From positions 62,001 through 126,000 of the forward strand of contig ONBM01000001.1 in NCBI GenBank assembly GCA_900316045.1: DNA of 64,000 nt, read 5' to 3'. The number at the start of each line of letters is the position of its first letter. The stretch's first letter is position 1. The notes under the pieces are model-generated. The model saw only the letters and a list, made by a program, of their open reading frames with translations. It was not told where the DNA came from and did no database searches. The position numbers were made by a program, and so were the translations under genes. This document shows positions 1 through 8,729 of the stretch, in pieces. Origin of the DNA: an uncultured Bacteroidales bacterium (GTDB taxonomy: Bacteria; Bacteroidota; Bacteroidia; Bacteroidales; UBA932).

Positions 1-1357
1 CATATTCAGCCTGCAGCTTGTCCCTTTCGAGCCCTGTCAGCTGACGGAGCCTCATTTCGACTATTGCTGTAGCCTGAGCATCGGTAAAGGCGAACGCCTT
101 CATCAGTTCGGCCTTTGCCTCATCCACGGAAGCTGAAGCCCTGATGATTCTGATCACTTCGTCGATCACGTCTATAGCCTTCAGCAAGCCCTCCAGGATA
201 TGAGCCCTCTTCTGAGCCTTGTCCAGCTCGAACTTTGTCCTTCTTACGACGACTTCGTGGCGGAAATCTACGAAATTCGCTATCAGTTCCTTGAGCGACA
301 GCGTCTTTGGACGGCCACCTACAAGGGCTACGTTGTTGAATGCGAAACTGGACTGGAGCGGAGAGTACTTGAACAAGGTATTCAGGACAACATTCGAATT
401 GAATCCCTGTTTTACCTGAATGATTACCCTGACGCCCTCGCGCGAAGTCTCATCATTGATGTAGCTTATTCCTTCTATCTTCTTGTCTTCGACCATCTGG
501 TGAATCTTCTCCAGCATCTCCTTCTTGTTCACCATGTAAGGAATCTCGGTTACCACTATGGTCTCACGGCCTGTGTCGGACACCTCGATTTCAGTCTTGG
601 ACCTGATTACCACCCTGCCGCGGCCTGTCTCGTAAGCTTCTTTGATGCCACCTACGCCCATGATGATGCCGCCAGTAGGGAAATCCGGGCCTTTGATGTA
701 TTTCATCAGCCCGTCAGTGTCGATTTCAGGATTGTCAATGTAGGCACAAATCGCATCGCTGACCTCACCCAAATTGTGTGGAGCCATATTCGTAGCCATT
801 CCGACTGCTATTCCGGATGCCCCGTTCAGGAGAAGCAGCGGTGCCTTCGTAGGTAACACCGTAGGCTCCTGAAGAGTGTCGTCGAAGTTGTTAGTGAAAT
901 CCACGGTGTCCTTGTCCAGATCTCCCAGCACGTCATCGGCCATCTTCGCAAGCTTGGCCTCGGTGTATCGCATGGCTGCGACAGGATCACCATCCATTGA
1001 GCCAAAGTTGCCTTGACCCCAGACCAGCGGGTAACGCTGATTCCAGTTCTGCGCAAGGCGAGCCATGGCATCGTATACCGAAGAATCGCCATGAGGATGG
1101 TATTTACCCAGAACCTCACCAACGATTCTGGCAGATTTCTTCGTCTGACCTGAATATGACAATCCGAGGCCCTCCATGCCGAACAGCACTCGCCTCTGGA
1201 CTGGCTTCAAGCCATCTCTCACATCTGGAAGGGCACGGGACACGATGACCGACATCGAGTAATCGATGTAGGCCGAGCGCATCTCATGATCTATCTCCAC
1301 CGGCTCAATGAACCCGTGCTGAACTTCCTCGTTCATTTCCACATTATCCATATCCAT
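1..1357 (-). CDS. gyrA: DNA gyrase subunit A, N-terminal part (cut by window edge)
   Basis: Reading the minus strand from the ATG at 1357 gives about 452 residues of the breakage-reunion subunit of DNA gyrase, which introduces negative supercoils together with GyrB. Visible are the winged-helix/tower start ([22 protein letters not shown]), the segment [18 protein letters not shown] that forms the quinolone-determining region, and the catalytic tyrosine in MRYTEAKL (about residue 131). The residues equivalent to E. coli Ser83 and Asp87 are Ser and Asp, so no classical quinolone-resistance change is present. GyrA and ParC are similar; the GyrA call rests on close agreement with Bacteroidota GyrA, and the C-terminal beta-pinwheel that would confirm it lies outside the window. 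It is divergent from clpC. Confidence 0.93.
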   Translation of the reverse strand, partial: MDMDNVEMNEEVQHGFIEPVEIDHEMRSAYIDYSMSVIVSRALPDVRDGLKPVQRRVLFGMEGLGLSYSGQTKKSARIVGEVLGKYHPHGDSSVYDAMARLAQNWNQRYPLVWGQGNFGSMDGDPVAAMRYTEAKLAKMADDVLGDLDKDTVDFTNNFDDTLQEPTVLPTKAPLLLLNGASGIAVGMATNMAPHNLGEVSDAICAYIDNPEIDTDGLMKYIKGPDFPTGGIIMGVGGIKEAYETGRGRVVIRSKTEIEVSDTGRETIVVTEIPYMVNKKEMLEKIHQMVEDKKIEGISYINDETSREGVRVIIQVKQGFNSNVVLNTLFKYSPLQSSFAFNNVALVGGRPKTLSLKELIANFVDFRHEVVVRRTKFELDKAQKRAHILEGLLKAIDVIDEVIRIIRASASVDEAKAELMKAFAFTDAQATAIVEMRLRQLTGLERDKLQAEY

Positions 1358-1384
1358 ATTAATATTCTTAACCTTATAAACATG

Positions 1385-1415
1385 CAAAATTAATAAAAAA
1401 TTACCTTTGAGCAAA
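1385..1415 (-). promoter_or_regulatory. gyrA promoter, full Bacteroidota type
   Basis: On the minus strand TTTG (1412-1415) is followed by exactly 19 nt and TAATTTTG (1385-1392), matching the phylum consensus TTTG-N19..21-TAnnTTTG. The predicted start of transcription is about 22 nt before the gyrA ATG. Positions are read directly; promoter activity is inferred. Confidence 0.75.
1402..1409 (+). promoter_or_regulatory. -7 box upstream of clpC
   Basis: TACCTTTG matches TAnnTTTG but no TTTG lies at the expected distance upstream. It interlocks with the divergent gyrA promoter. If used, the leader to the preferred clpC start at 1492 is about 75 nt, while an in-frame ATG at 1429 would lie only about 13 nt from the transcript start. 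Confidence 0.4.
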
Positions 1416-1491
1416 GCGACAAAATGTCATGACAACTCTTTTCGCATGGATGTTGATAATTATCCGGAAAACTTACCTAACTTTATACTTC

Positions 1492-3852
1492 ATGGAAGTA
1501 AACATATCACAAGAACTGAATGACATAATTCGTTTCGCAAGAGAGGAAGCCATGCGGACTGGAAGCTATGGAATCAGCCCAGATCATCTTTTTCTCGGGA
1601 TGCTGCGCCATGCGGATAATGACGCAGTCTTGGCGCTGAACGGACTTGGCGTGATGCCGGATGAATTCAAGGATTTCATAGACAGCCATATATTCGTCAA
1701 CGAGCCAATCCCATATTCGGAGCTAGACAAGATTTCTTTCACTCGCTATGCCCAGAATGTTCTGAGCATCACAGTCATGGAAGCATCTAAGATGAAGTCT
1801 CATGAAGCGAGATCCATCCATCTTATTCTCGCGCTATGTCGCACTACTGAGAATTACGGTCAGGCATATCTGAGAAGCAAGGGCATCGATTACGGAAAGC
1901 TGCTCTCCTACATGAGAGACCATGACATGCTGGCATCAGATAATAAAGACAACGAGCGCTTTCAGAGCCAGCAGAATGAAAACTTGGATCCTGAAGAGGC
2001 CGCCAGCGGCGAATCCGGAAAGCTGAACATCGAAGATTTCGGCTATGACCTTACTAAAGCAGCGGCGGAAGGCAAGCTGGATCCTGTCGTCGGCAGGAAC
2101 ACTGAAATCTCCCGCGTCATAGAAATCCTAGGCCGCAGAAAGAAGAACAACCCCATGCTCATCGGCGAGCCAGGCGTCGGCAAATCTGCCATCGTCGAAG
2201 GCATAGCACTGAGGATTGCCAACGGAAGCATATCCCCTGCGCTTGCGAAGAAGAGGCTGATTTCCCTTGACATCGCCTCAGTCGTAGCCGGCACGAAATA
2301 CAGAGGAGACTTCGAGAAAAGGCTGAAGACCATAATCAAGGAAGCCAGCACGAACCCTGACATAATTTTATTCATCGATGAGTTCCATACGATAGTCGGG
2401 GCTGGCGGGGCGCAAGGCAGCCTGGATGCGGCGAACATGCTGAAGCCGGCTCTCGCCCGCGGAGAACTTCAATGCATCGGAGCTACTACGATGGATGAGT
2501 TTGCGAAAATCGTGGAGAAGGATGGCGCTCTTGACAGAAGATTCCAGAAAGTGATAGTAGAGCCTACCGACGTTCCTCAGTCAATAGCCATCCTTAAGAA
2601 TATTAAAGGTAACTACGAGGATTTCCACAAAGTAACTTATAGCGACGAAGCAATTGAGGCGTGCGTGCGTCTCACCGATCGCTACATCACTGATAAATTT
2701 TTGCCGGACAAGGCCATTGATGCCATGGACGAAGCCGGGTCGATGGTTCGCCTGAGCCTTACGAAGGACAAAAAGACTGGCAGCGTCGTCGATGGCGAGG
2801 ACATTGCGACAGTGGTCTCCAAGATGACCGGAATACCCGTGAATAAGGTTGCCGAATCTGAGGGCACGAGACTTCTGAATATGAAAGAGCGGCTAAAGAG
2901 CAGAATCATCGGCCAGGATGAAGCCATAGACACAGTTGTCAGAGCCATCCAGAGGAACCGCGCGGGACTGAAAGACCCGAACCGGCCAATAGGAACATTC
3001 CTTTTCTTCGGACCTACAGGAGTCGGCAAGACACAACTTGCGAAATGCCTGGCCGAATATCTATTCGATTCAGAGGAAAATATGGTGAGGATAGACATGA
3101 GCGAATATATGGAGAAGTTCACTGTTTCCCGCCTCATCGGGGCTCCTCCGGGATATGTTGGCTACGAGGAAGGCGGACAGCTTAGCGAGAGAGTTCGCAG
3201 GAAACCATACTGCGTCGTTCTCCTGGATGAAATAGAAAAAGCACACCCGGACATATTCAATATCTTGCTGCAAGTGCTTGACGATGGCCGTCTGACCGAC
3301 AGCAATGGCAGAGTGGTAGATTTCAAGAATACCATCGTCATAATGACTTCCAACGTAGGGAGCAGGGATCTCGAGGAATATGGCAAAGGCGTGGGATTCG
3401 CGACTGCGGGGAAAAACGTCGAGCATAACAGGCAGACGCTGTTAGAGAAGGCTATCAAGAAATCATTCCCTCCGGAGTTCATCAACAGGGTCGATGAACA
3501 GGTTTTCTTCAATTCCCTGACTAAGGACGATATAGAGAAGATAATCGACATAGAGCTGAAAGACCTTCGCGAAAGGGCCGTGGAGGCTGGCTACAAGCTT
3601 ACGATCACTCCAACGGCTAAACGTTTCATAGCTGATGCAGGATTCGATCCAGCTTACGGCGCAAGGCCTCTGAAGAGGGCGGTGATGAGATATGTGGAAG
3701 ATCCCGTGTCTGAGTTCATTATCTCGGATCGGATCCTCCAGGGCAAAAATGGTTCTGGAGAGCTTCACACGCTGAAGGTTGAGCTGACCCCTGACAAGAA
3801 AGACACGATGGTGACCCTTAAGAAATCCGATGTGGTGCCGGCTCTGAGCTGA
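1492..3852 (+). CDS. clpC: ClpC-type Hsp100 ATPase lacking the middle (UVR) domain
   Basis: Cytosolic AAA+ unfoldase that feeds proteins to the ClpP protease. In order (786 residues): double Clp-N repeat (about 1-145, with GISPDHLFLGMLR), AAA-1 with Walker A GEPGVGKS at about 225 and Walker B ILFIDEFHT, AAA-2 with GPTGVGKT at about 507 and VVLLDEIEKAH, a GVGFA loop of the kind that docks ClpP, and a ClpB-D2-small C-terminal domain. The M domain that normally lies between the two ATPase rings in ClpC is missing: DEAGSMVRLS at about 412 runs after roughly 20 residues into the AAA-2 entry. An in-frame ATG at 1429 would add a 21-residue hydrophobic stretch; the start at 1492 fits the family better. 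ClpA-like architecture is an alternative description, but the N domain and GVGF loop favour ClpC. Confidence 0.9.
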   Translation: MEVNISQELNDIIRFAREEAMRTGSYGISPDHLFLGMLRHADNDAVLALNGLGVMPDEFKDFIDSHIFVNEPIPYSELDKISFTRYAQNVLSITVMEASKMKSHEARSIHLILALCRTTENYGQAYLRSKGIDYGKLLSYMRDHDMLASDNKDNERFQSQQNENLDPEEAASGESGKLNIEDFGYDLTKAAAEGKLDPVVGRNTEISRVIEILGRRKKNNPMLIGEPGVGKSAIVEGIALRIANGSISPALAKKRLISLDIASVVAGTKYRGDFEKRLKTIIKEASTNPDIILFIDEFHTIVGAGGAQGSLDAANMLKPALARGELQCIGATTMDEFAKIVEKDGALDRRFQKVIVEPTDVPQSIAILKNIKGNYEDFHKVTYSDEAIEACVRLTDRYITDKFLPDKAIDAMDEAGSMVRLSLTKDKKTGSVVDGEDIATVVSKMTGIPVNKVAESEGTRLLNMKERLKSRIIGQDEAIDTVVRAIQRNRAGLKDPNRPIGTFLFFGPTGVGKTQLAKCLAEYLFDSEENMVRIDMSEYMEKFTVSRLIGAPPGYVGYEEGGQLSERVRRKPYCVVLLDEIEKAHPDIFNILLQVLDDGRLTDSNGRVVDFKNTIVIMTSNVGSRDLEEYGKGVGFATAGKNVEHNRQTLLEKAIKKSFPPEFINRVDEQVFFNSLTKDDIEKIIDIELKDLRERAVEAGYKLTITPTAKRFIADAGFDPAYGARPLKRAVMRYVEDPVSEFIISDRILQGKNGSGELHTLKVELTPDKKDTMVTLKKSDVVPALS

Positions 3853-3857
3853 CCATG

Positions 3858-4007
3858 TCAGGCTGCGACGGGACACAGGGTCTCAGGCTTATCTATGCGG
3901 GTCACCTCCAGCCCGAAGTCGCCGATGAATTGAACCAGAGAGCTGAAAGATGATTCGTCCGTGATGATTGAGGACAGATTCTCGATGTTGTCATATTCCT
4001 GTTTCAT
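3858..4007 (-). CDS. small ORF, 49 residues, antisense to the clpC 3' end
   Basis: An uninterrupted 49-codon ORF starts at ATG 4007 (MKQEYDNIENLSSIITDESS...) and stops 6 bp from the clpC stop codon. It is acidic, with no signal peptide or membrane segment and no recognised family. A perfect -7 box (TATCTTTG, 4045-4052) lies about 38 nt upstream of its ATG on the same strand, which raises it above a chance ORF. It has no clear ribosome binding site. Function unknown; it could equally be an untranslated antisense RNA. Confidence 0.4.
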   Translation of the reverse strand: MKQEYDNIENLSSIITDESSFSSLVQFIGDFGLEVTRIDKPETLCPVAA

Positions 4008-4044
4008 ATTTTCATTAAATTTTATTGTTTCTTCTTTTCATAGG

Positions 4045-4052
4045 CAAAGATA
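4045..4052 (-). promoter_or_regulatory. -7 box for the minus-strand small ORF
   Basis: TATCTTTG on the minus strand is a perfect TAnnTTTG. It abuts the hairpin at 4053-4089. No TTTG element is found at 19-21 nt upstream, so this is a half-supported promoter. Confidence 0.35.
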
Positions 4053-4093
4053 ATGCGGGCTTGAGCCAAACCATGGCACAAGCCCGTATTTTT
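4053..4093 (+). terminator. rho-independent terminator downstream of clpC
   Basis: ATGCGGGCTTG (4053-4063) pairs with CAAGCCCGTAT (4079-4089) with one G-U pair, an inner GCCA/TGGC extends the stem, and TTTTT follows (4089-4093). It lies 200 nt after clpC and separates clpC from the next gene. Confidence 0.75.
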
Positions 4094-4111
4094 ATTGCGA
4101 TATTTTTTGCA

Positions 4112-4119
4112 TAAGTTTG
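4112..4119 (+). promoter_or_regulatory. -7 box for the AI-2E family gene
   Basis: TAAGTTTG matches TAnnTTTG. The T run of the preceding terminator sits 19 nt upstream, giving TTTT in place of TTTG. Predicted leader to ATG 4141 is about 15 nt. Confidence 0.5.
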
Positions 4120-4140
4120 CAAGGAATAAAAGAATTTCCT

Positions 4141-5358
4141 ATGGCAGAAGAAAGGAGCGTTGACAAGCTTGCCAGATACGCTATGTGGGCTGTCGCCGCA
4201 GCAGTCGTGATAGCGATTTGCTGGTATTTTCGCAGCGTGCTTATTTACATAATATTAGCCGCAGTGTTATCCCTGCTCGGGAATCCCCTGATGAAGGGAA
4301 TGTCCAGAATCAAGATTAAAGGGCATGCCGCTCCGGCATGGCTGCTCTCCTTAATCACCATAATCCTTCTGCTAGTGATAATTCTCGGAATAATCACTCA
4401 GATATTCCCGGTGGTCTTCAGCATAGTGCAGAACATCTCGTCAAACCTGCAGACAGCCTCCATCAACTCCAGCAACATCACTCAGTTGCTGGACACGGCA
4501 AACAGCTGGCTGATACAGAGATTCCCGAAGCTGGGCAGCGACTTCAAGCTGCAGGTGACCCTTGTCGACTGGGTCAAGAGCGCATTCAATCTGGGCTCGC
4601 TGAGTTCGATAGGGACTGTTGTCGGTTCCGTAGCTTCCGCCCTGGGCAGTTTCGGAATGGGACTTTTCTGCGTCATATTCATTTCTTTCTTCTTCATCAA
4701 GGATGACAAGCTGTTCCGGAAAATCGTAGGCTCGCTGGTGCCGGATAAGGTGGAGAATGAGGTTATTGGAGCCATAGGGGACATCGAACACCTGCTTTCA
4801 AGGTATTTCGTGGGGCTGATGATCGAGGTCCTCGGTGTCACCGCCCTGAACTTCCTGGGGCTGCTGACGGTAGCTAAGCTAGGGTTCTCCGCAGCCATAG
4901 GAATAGCCTTCATGACAGGGCTCCTGAACATAATCCCTTACCTTGGGCCTTGGATCGGGGGCGCAATAGGCGTCGTCCTGGGCCTGGTGCTGAAATATAG
5001 CTCGGCGGCGGTGACAGGCGTCTACCCCGACTTCTGGGTAGCGGCGATCATGCTTGTGGCGATATTCGTGATAACCCAGATGATAGACAATTTCCTGATG
5101 CAGCCGTTCATATATTCCACCAGCATAAAATCCACGCCTTTGGAGATATTCCTGGTGCTGATAATCGCCGGACACGTCGGCGGAATGCTGGGGATGCTGG
5201 TGGCGATCCCTGCATATACGGTGCTCAGGGTAATCGCGGCACGATTTTTCTATGATGTCAAGCCAGTGAGGAAGCTCATCTCAAGTTCGGGAGGAACCGT
5301 CGGAGGAGAAGGAACTCCCTCAGGCGACGAATGCAAAGGAAACAACACTATATCATGA
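4141..5358 (+). CDS. AI-2E/PerM family membrane transporter
   Basis: A 405-residue multi-pass inner-membrane protein. Two to three helices at the N-terminus (about 14-90) are followed by an amphipathic extracytoplasmic segment and a C-terminal block of helices, with the family's conserved FISFFFIKDD region and the IPYLGPWIGG loop. Members include TqsA (autoinducer-2 export) and PerM/YdiK; substrates are unknown for most, and a Na+/H+ antiport role has been described for some, so no substrate is assigned. The ATG at 4141 is chosen because the upstream in-frame TTG at 4117 lies inside the promoter box. The stop overlaps the start of the next gene (ATGA), so the two are probably co-translated. 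The Gly/Ser-rich tail is poorly conserved. Confidence 0.88.
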   Translation: MAEERSVDKLARYAMWAVAAAVVIAICWYFRSVLIYIILAAVLSLLGNPLMKGMSRIKIKGHAAPAWLLSLITIILLLVIILGIITQIFPVVFSIVQNISSNLQTASINSSNITQLLDTANSWLIQRFPKLGSDFKLQVTLVDWVKSAFNLGSLSSIGTVVGSVASALGSFGMGLFCVIFISFFFIKDDKLFRKIVGSLVPDKVENEVIGAIGDIEHLLSRYFVGLMIEVLGVTALNFLGLLTVAKLGFSAAIGIAFMTGLLNIIPYLGPWIGGAIGVVLGLVLKYSSAAVTGVYPDFWVAAIMLVAIFVITQMIDNFLMQPFIYSTSIKSTPLEIFLVLIIAGHVGGMLGMLVAIPAYTVLRVIAARFFYDVKPVRKLISSSGGTVGGEGTPSGDECKGNNTIS

Positions 5359-6311
5359 ATATAAGGAATATGCTTGCAGCCCTCGCATCGGCTGCTTTCT
5401 TGACCTGCGGGATATTCGCTTCAGCGCAGGAAACTTATTCGCCCACGGGAACTTACAAGTTCGCAGTCAAGGACGGCCAGGAGCTTTGCCTCGACCATTA
5501 TGCTCCTGCAGCAGGAAGCGAAACCGCCATTGACGGCCACGCCAAGCCAACCGTGCTGTTCGCCTTCGGAGGCGGATTCAAGGGCGGGGAAAGAAACGAG
5601 AAGGGCTACCAGAAATGGTTCAAGATGCTGAATGACGAGGGATATGCTGTCGTATCAATAGATTACCGCCTGGGCCTTAAAGGGGTAGCCATCAAGAAAG
5701 GCTTGGGGCAAGTACGCCAATTCCGGAATGCGGCCCAGCTTGCGGCAGAAGACTTGCTCTCAGCAGTAAAATACCTGCTGGACAACGGGAAGGCTTTCGG
5801 GGTTGATGCCCGGAATCTGGTAATCAGCGGTTCCTCGGCTGGCGCTATCGCTTCTCTCGAAGCCGACTGGTTGTTCTGCAACGGCAGGTCGAACGAGGCT
5901 TTCCCCGAAGGATTCGACTTCGCCGGGGTGATGCCGTTCTCCGGAGCGATAATCACTATGGAAGGGAAGCCGTCTTACAAGAAAGAGCCGGCGCCGACAG
6001 CATTTTTTCACGGAACCGCAGATAAGGTGGTTAATTACAAGAAAATACGACTTTTCGGCTGGGGAATATTCGGCTCCGACGCCCTAGTCAGGATATTCAA
6101 GAAAAACGGATACACCTATAATATTTTCCGCTACGAAGGACACGGGCACGAAATCGCCGAATCCATGACGCAGACCTTTCCTGAGCAGCTGAGATTCCTT
6201 GAAACGGTGGTCACAAGAGGAGTGCGAAGGAGCATCGACTCCAGCATAGACGATCCCGAGGCGCCTCGGCCATCCGGCTCGAAGAACAGGAAGGAACTGT
6301 ACGGGAAATAA
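5355..6311 (+). CDS. secreted alpha/beta-hydrolase (esterase-like)
   Basis: 318 residues with a signal peptide (hydrophobic stretch ending SAQE). The fold is that of carboxylesterase/BD-FAE-type hydrolases: an oxyanion loop FGGGFKGG, nucleophile elbow GSSAG (Ser at about 161), an acid in FHGTADKVV (Asp about 223) and a His in GHGHE (about 263-265). The usual HGG of the oxyanion loop is FGG here. It would act in the periplasm on an ester; the substrate cannot be read from the sequence. It overlaps the upstream transporter gene by 4 nt, and the DUF4153 gene follows after 10 nt, so the three are likely one transcription unit. Confidence 0.85.
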   Translation: MNIRNMLAALASAAFLTCGIFASAQETYSPTGTYKFAVKDGQELCLDHYAPAAGSETAIDGHAKPTVLFAFGGGFKGGERNEKGYQKWFKMLNDEGYAVVSIDYRLGLKGVAIKKGLGQVRQFRNAAQLAAEDLLSAVKYLLDNGKAFGVDARNLVISGSSAGAIASLEADWLFCNGRSNEAFPEGFDFAGVMPFSGAIITMEGKPSYKKEPAPTAFFHGTADKVVNYKKIRLFGWGIFGSDALVRIFKKNGYTYNIFRYEGHGHEIAESMTQTFPEQLRFLETVVTRGVRRSIDSSIDDPEAPRPSGSKNRKELYGK

Positions 6312-6321
6312 ATGATTTTTT

Positions 6322-7818
6322 ATGAATATGCCACAGAAATTTAAGCTTGGCGAAAGATTCGCCACCGTCTTCAAAAGGTTTCCGGCAGCTTTTGCTTTCC
6401 TGGGAGTCCTGGTGATCGCCGCATTTGCATGGGGCGCCGATGCCTCAAATGAGGAGAAGCTCATTCCAACGCTCTGGTACTGTTTCACGGCAGCATTCCT
6501 TTCCGTCGCCATGAAACTTCTTCGGGAGGAAAAGACTGGGATAGCGGCGGAAATCGTGCTGCAGGTAGCCCTTTTAGGATTCTGGGCATATTGCCGATTC
6601 TTTGAAAATTTTAACGGCGCCTGTCAATTCGCGATGGGCAGCATCTCCGTCCTGGTGTTCATAGCATGCTTCATAAATTCATTCTACAAGGACAGGAACG
6701 ACGTGCCTTTGGTGAACTTCACGCTCCGCATGGTCGTGGTTCTGGCTGCGACAGGAATCGTCACGCTGATTTTCATGCTTGCCATATTCCTGATAATGAC
6801 CGCCTTAGATGCGCTGTTCAAAATAAATGTCACGAATTATGCCTACTTCATGGCGGCGGTCATATCATGGGCGCTGCTATTCCCCGCCATGCTGCTACAA
6901 TTCGTTCCCGAAGGGCAGGCGAAGCACGACTATTCCACCAACCTTGGGAAATTCGTAAGAGGGGTCACGAAATGGCTGGTTCTGCCAGTGACGGCAGCTT
7001 ACTTGGCAATTCTCTACGTCTATGCCATCAAGATTCTGGTGAAGTGGACTCTGCCGAACGGCTGGGTCGCCATCCCGGTCTCAGTGAGCTTCGCCCTCTG
7101 CCTGCTACTGCTTTTCCTGCTCTACCCGGAAGCATATTCTGAAAACGAAAAACCCCTTATGAGAGCCGTGCGCCGCTGGATTCCGGTTGCCGTGCTGCCT
7201 CTTCTGGCGCTGATGAGCGTCGGCATATTCAAAAGAATCGGAGACTATGGAGCAACCATAGAAAGGCTTTACTTGCTGGCATTCAACCTGTGGTGCTACG
7301 GCATCTGCCTGGGGCTCATTTTCAGCCGAGGGAAGCGCTTCTGGTGGATTCCGGCATCTTTTGCGCTGGTCTTCCTGCTCACCTCCGTGGGGCCATTGAA
7401 TTTCACCTCCACGACAAGAAGAATCATTCAGAAAGATGCCCGGAACATAATGATGGCGAACGGAATAACGAAATTTCCTGCCGACAGCAGCACATTTTCA
7501 TCAATGATGTCCAAGGCAGACTCAGCTACCACTGAGAGGCTAATCGACAAGCTGACATATCTGGAATGGAATTACAGTAAAGACACAACAGCAATCAGGG
7601 ATCTCGTAGACTACAATGTAGACATGTACGATATGTATCCTTACGATGCCGACTCGGTGGTCTCCCTGCCGGATACTGCATCTTTCAAAGACGTAAGGAT
7701 AGAGCAGGCGAAGGATTCGGTGATATTCAGGATTCCTCATCCGACGTATTACCAGGACACCCTGCTCCTTGCCGTGCCTAGAGAAGAGCTTAAGAAACTT
7801 TACGAGGCAGTCCAGTGA
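6322..7818 (+). CDS. DUF4153 family multi-pass membrane protein
   Basis: 498 residues. About ten hydrophobic segments occupy residues 20-380, followed by a soluble C-terminal tail of about 115 residues. The organisation matches the DUF4153 membrane proteins common in Bacteroidota; no biochemical role is established. A second in-frame ATG two codons downstream is possible. It follows the esterase gene closely and precedes a secreted unknown by 33 nt. Confidence 0.75.
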   Translation: MNMPQKFKLGERFATVFKRFPAAFAFLGVLVIAAFAWGADASNEEKLIPTLWYCFTAAFLSVAMKLLREEKTGIAAEIVLQVALLGFWAYCRFFENFNGACQFAMGSISVLVFIACFINSFYKDRNDVPLVNFTLRMVVVLAATGIVTLIFMLAIFLIMTALDALFKINVTNYAYFMAAVISWALLFPAMLLQFVPEGQAKHDYSTNLGKFVRGVTKWLVLPVTAAYLAILYVYAIKILVKWTLPNGWVAIPVSVSFALCLLLLFLLYPEAYSENEKPLMRAVRRWIPVAVLPLLALMSVGIFKRIGDYGATIERLYLLAFNLWCYGICLGLIFSRGKRFWWIPASFALVFLLTSVGPLNFTSTTRRIIQKDARNIMMANGITKFPADSSTFSSMMSKADSATTERLIDKLTYLEWNYSKDTTAIRDLVDYNVDMYDMYPYDADSVVSLPDTASFKDVRIEQAKDSVIFRIPHPTYYQDTLLLAVPREELKKLYEAVQ

Positions 7819-7851
7819 CCACGAGCCGCCTGCGCCAGACCAACATAAAGC

Positions 7852-8670
7852 ATGGACAGATCGCTACTCATTCTATTGGTGCTGTGCCTTTCCACGACAG
7901 CATATTCGCAAACCCCAGACACGCTTGCGAATTCTTCCGTTGCCGACACTCTGGCAAAAGCTGACACTGTCAAATTACAGGATCTTTATAAGGACGCTAT
8001 TCCCTCTGGTCCCAAGAAACTGATTCTGAGAGAAGCGACCACGCAGGATGGTTCGTCAATGATGATGGACGACAACGGAAACGTGTGGAAAGCGTTCACT
8101 CAGGACGGCTTGGATGTGCTCATGAACGTGCGCTACCTGAAAAATTACGGGAAATATTACCGAGTGGACCTGTACCTGCAGAACAATACAGACAGCACCG
8201 TGCATTACGACTTCGGGAACATGAGGATTTCCACCATGGACGGTCCCGTGAAGCTATTTTCGAACAATAAATATTATAGCAGGGTGCATAGCCGCAAGGT
8301 ATGGAAAACAGTAGGAGTCACTGCAGGCACATTTTTCATATCTCTGATCGTGCAGATGATTATTCAGAGTTCCGATGATGATAACGATTCCATAGCTGCA
8401 AATATTGCTACGGCATTCGTCGATGAGGCTGCGATTGCCTTCACAATGATGTACAATCGTCGTCAGAACGAGAACATGCAAGAAATAAAGCGCCAGAACA
8501 TCGGCTACCTGCGCGATTACGACATTCCTCCGTACAATGCCATCGAAGGCCATGCATACGCAAAATATGCTCCTAAGGCAAAATCGGTGAATTTGTTCAT
8601 TCCTGTAAGCGGCCGTGAATATATCCTAAGCTGGGACACGACTGCTCTGGAAAATGCTGGCGCCGACTAA
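7852..8670 (+). CDS. secreted protein of unknown function
   Basis: 272 residues with a clear signal peptide (LLILLVLCLSTTAYS, cleavage before QTPD). The N-terminal half is a beta-rich segment (GNVWKAFTQDGLDVLMNVRY). A hydrophobic stretch around residues 145-165 (GVTAGTFFISLIVQMIIQ) may be membrane-embedded and is followed by acidic SSDDDNDS. The C-terminal part ends in another beta-rich block (LFIPVSGREYILSWD). I recognise no family. Position suggests the same transcription unit as the DUF4153 gene. Confidence 0.7.
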   Translation: MDRSLLILLVLCLSTTAYSQTPDTLANSSVADTLAKADTVKLQDLYKDAIPSGPKKLILREATTQDGSSMMMDDNGNVWKAFTQDGLDVLMNVRYLKNYGKYYRVDLYLQNNTDSTVHYDFGNMRISTMDGPVKLFSNNKYYSRVHSRKVWKTVGVTAGTFFISLIVQMIIQSSDDDNDSIAANIATAFVDEAAIAFTMMYNRRQNENMQEIKRQNIGYLRDYDIPPYNAIEGHAYAKYAPKAKSVNLFIPVSGREYILSWDTTALENAGAD

Positions 8671-8729
8671 CCAAGTCCTACTCCAGACATTACCTCCGGA
8701 TTGCAAGGCTCGGTGCTGATAAGGCGTTT

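Noticed and set aside
826..1122. Open frames opposite and within gyrA on both strands.
   Set aside because: They are shadows of the gyrA reading frame; no protein family is recognisable in them.
1429..1491. In-frame N-terminal extension of ClpC from ATG 1429.
   Set aside because: The 21 added residues are hydrophobic and unlike ClpC N-termini; ATG 1492 gives the expected start of the Clp-N domain. Kept as a low-probability alternative.
1984..1998. GGATCCTGAAGAGG in clpC resembling the CCTGA repeat of 39.9 kb.
   Set aside because: It is within a conserved coding region and lacks the inverted second arm.
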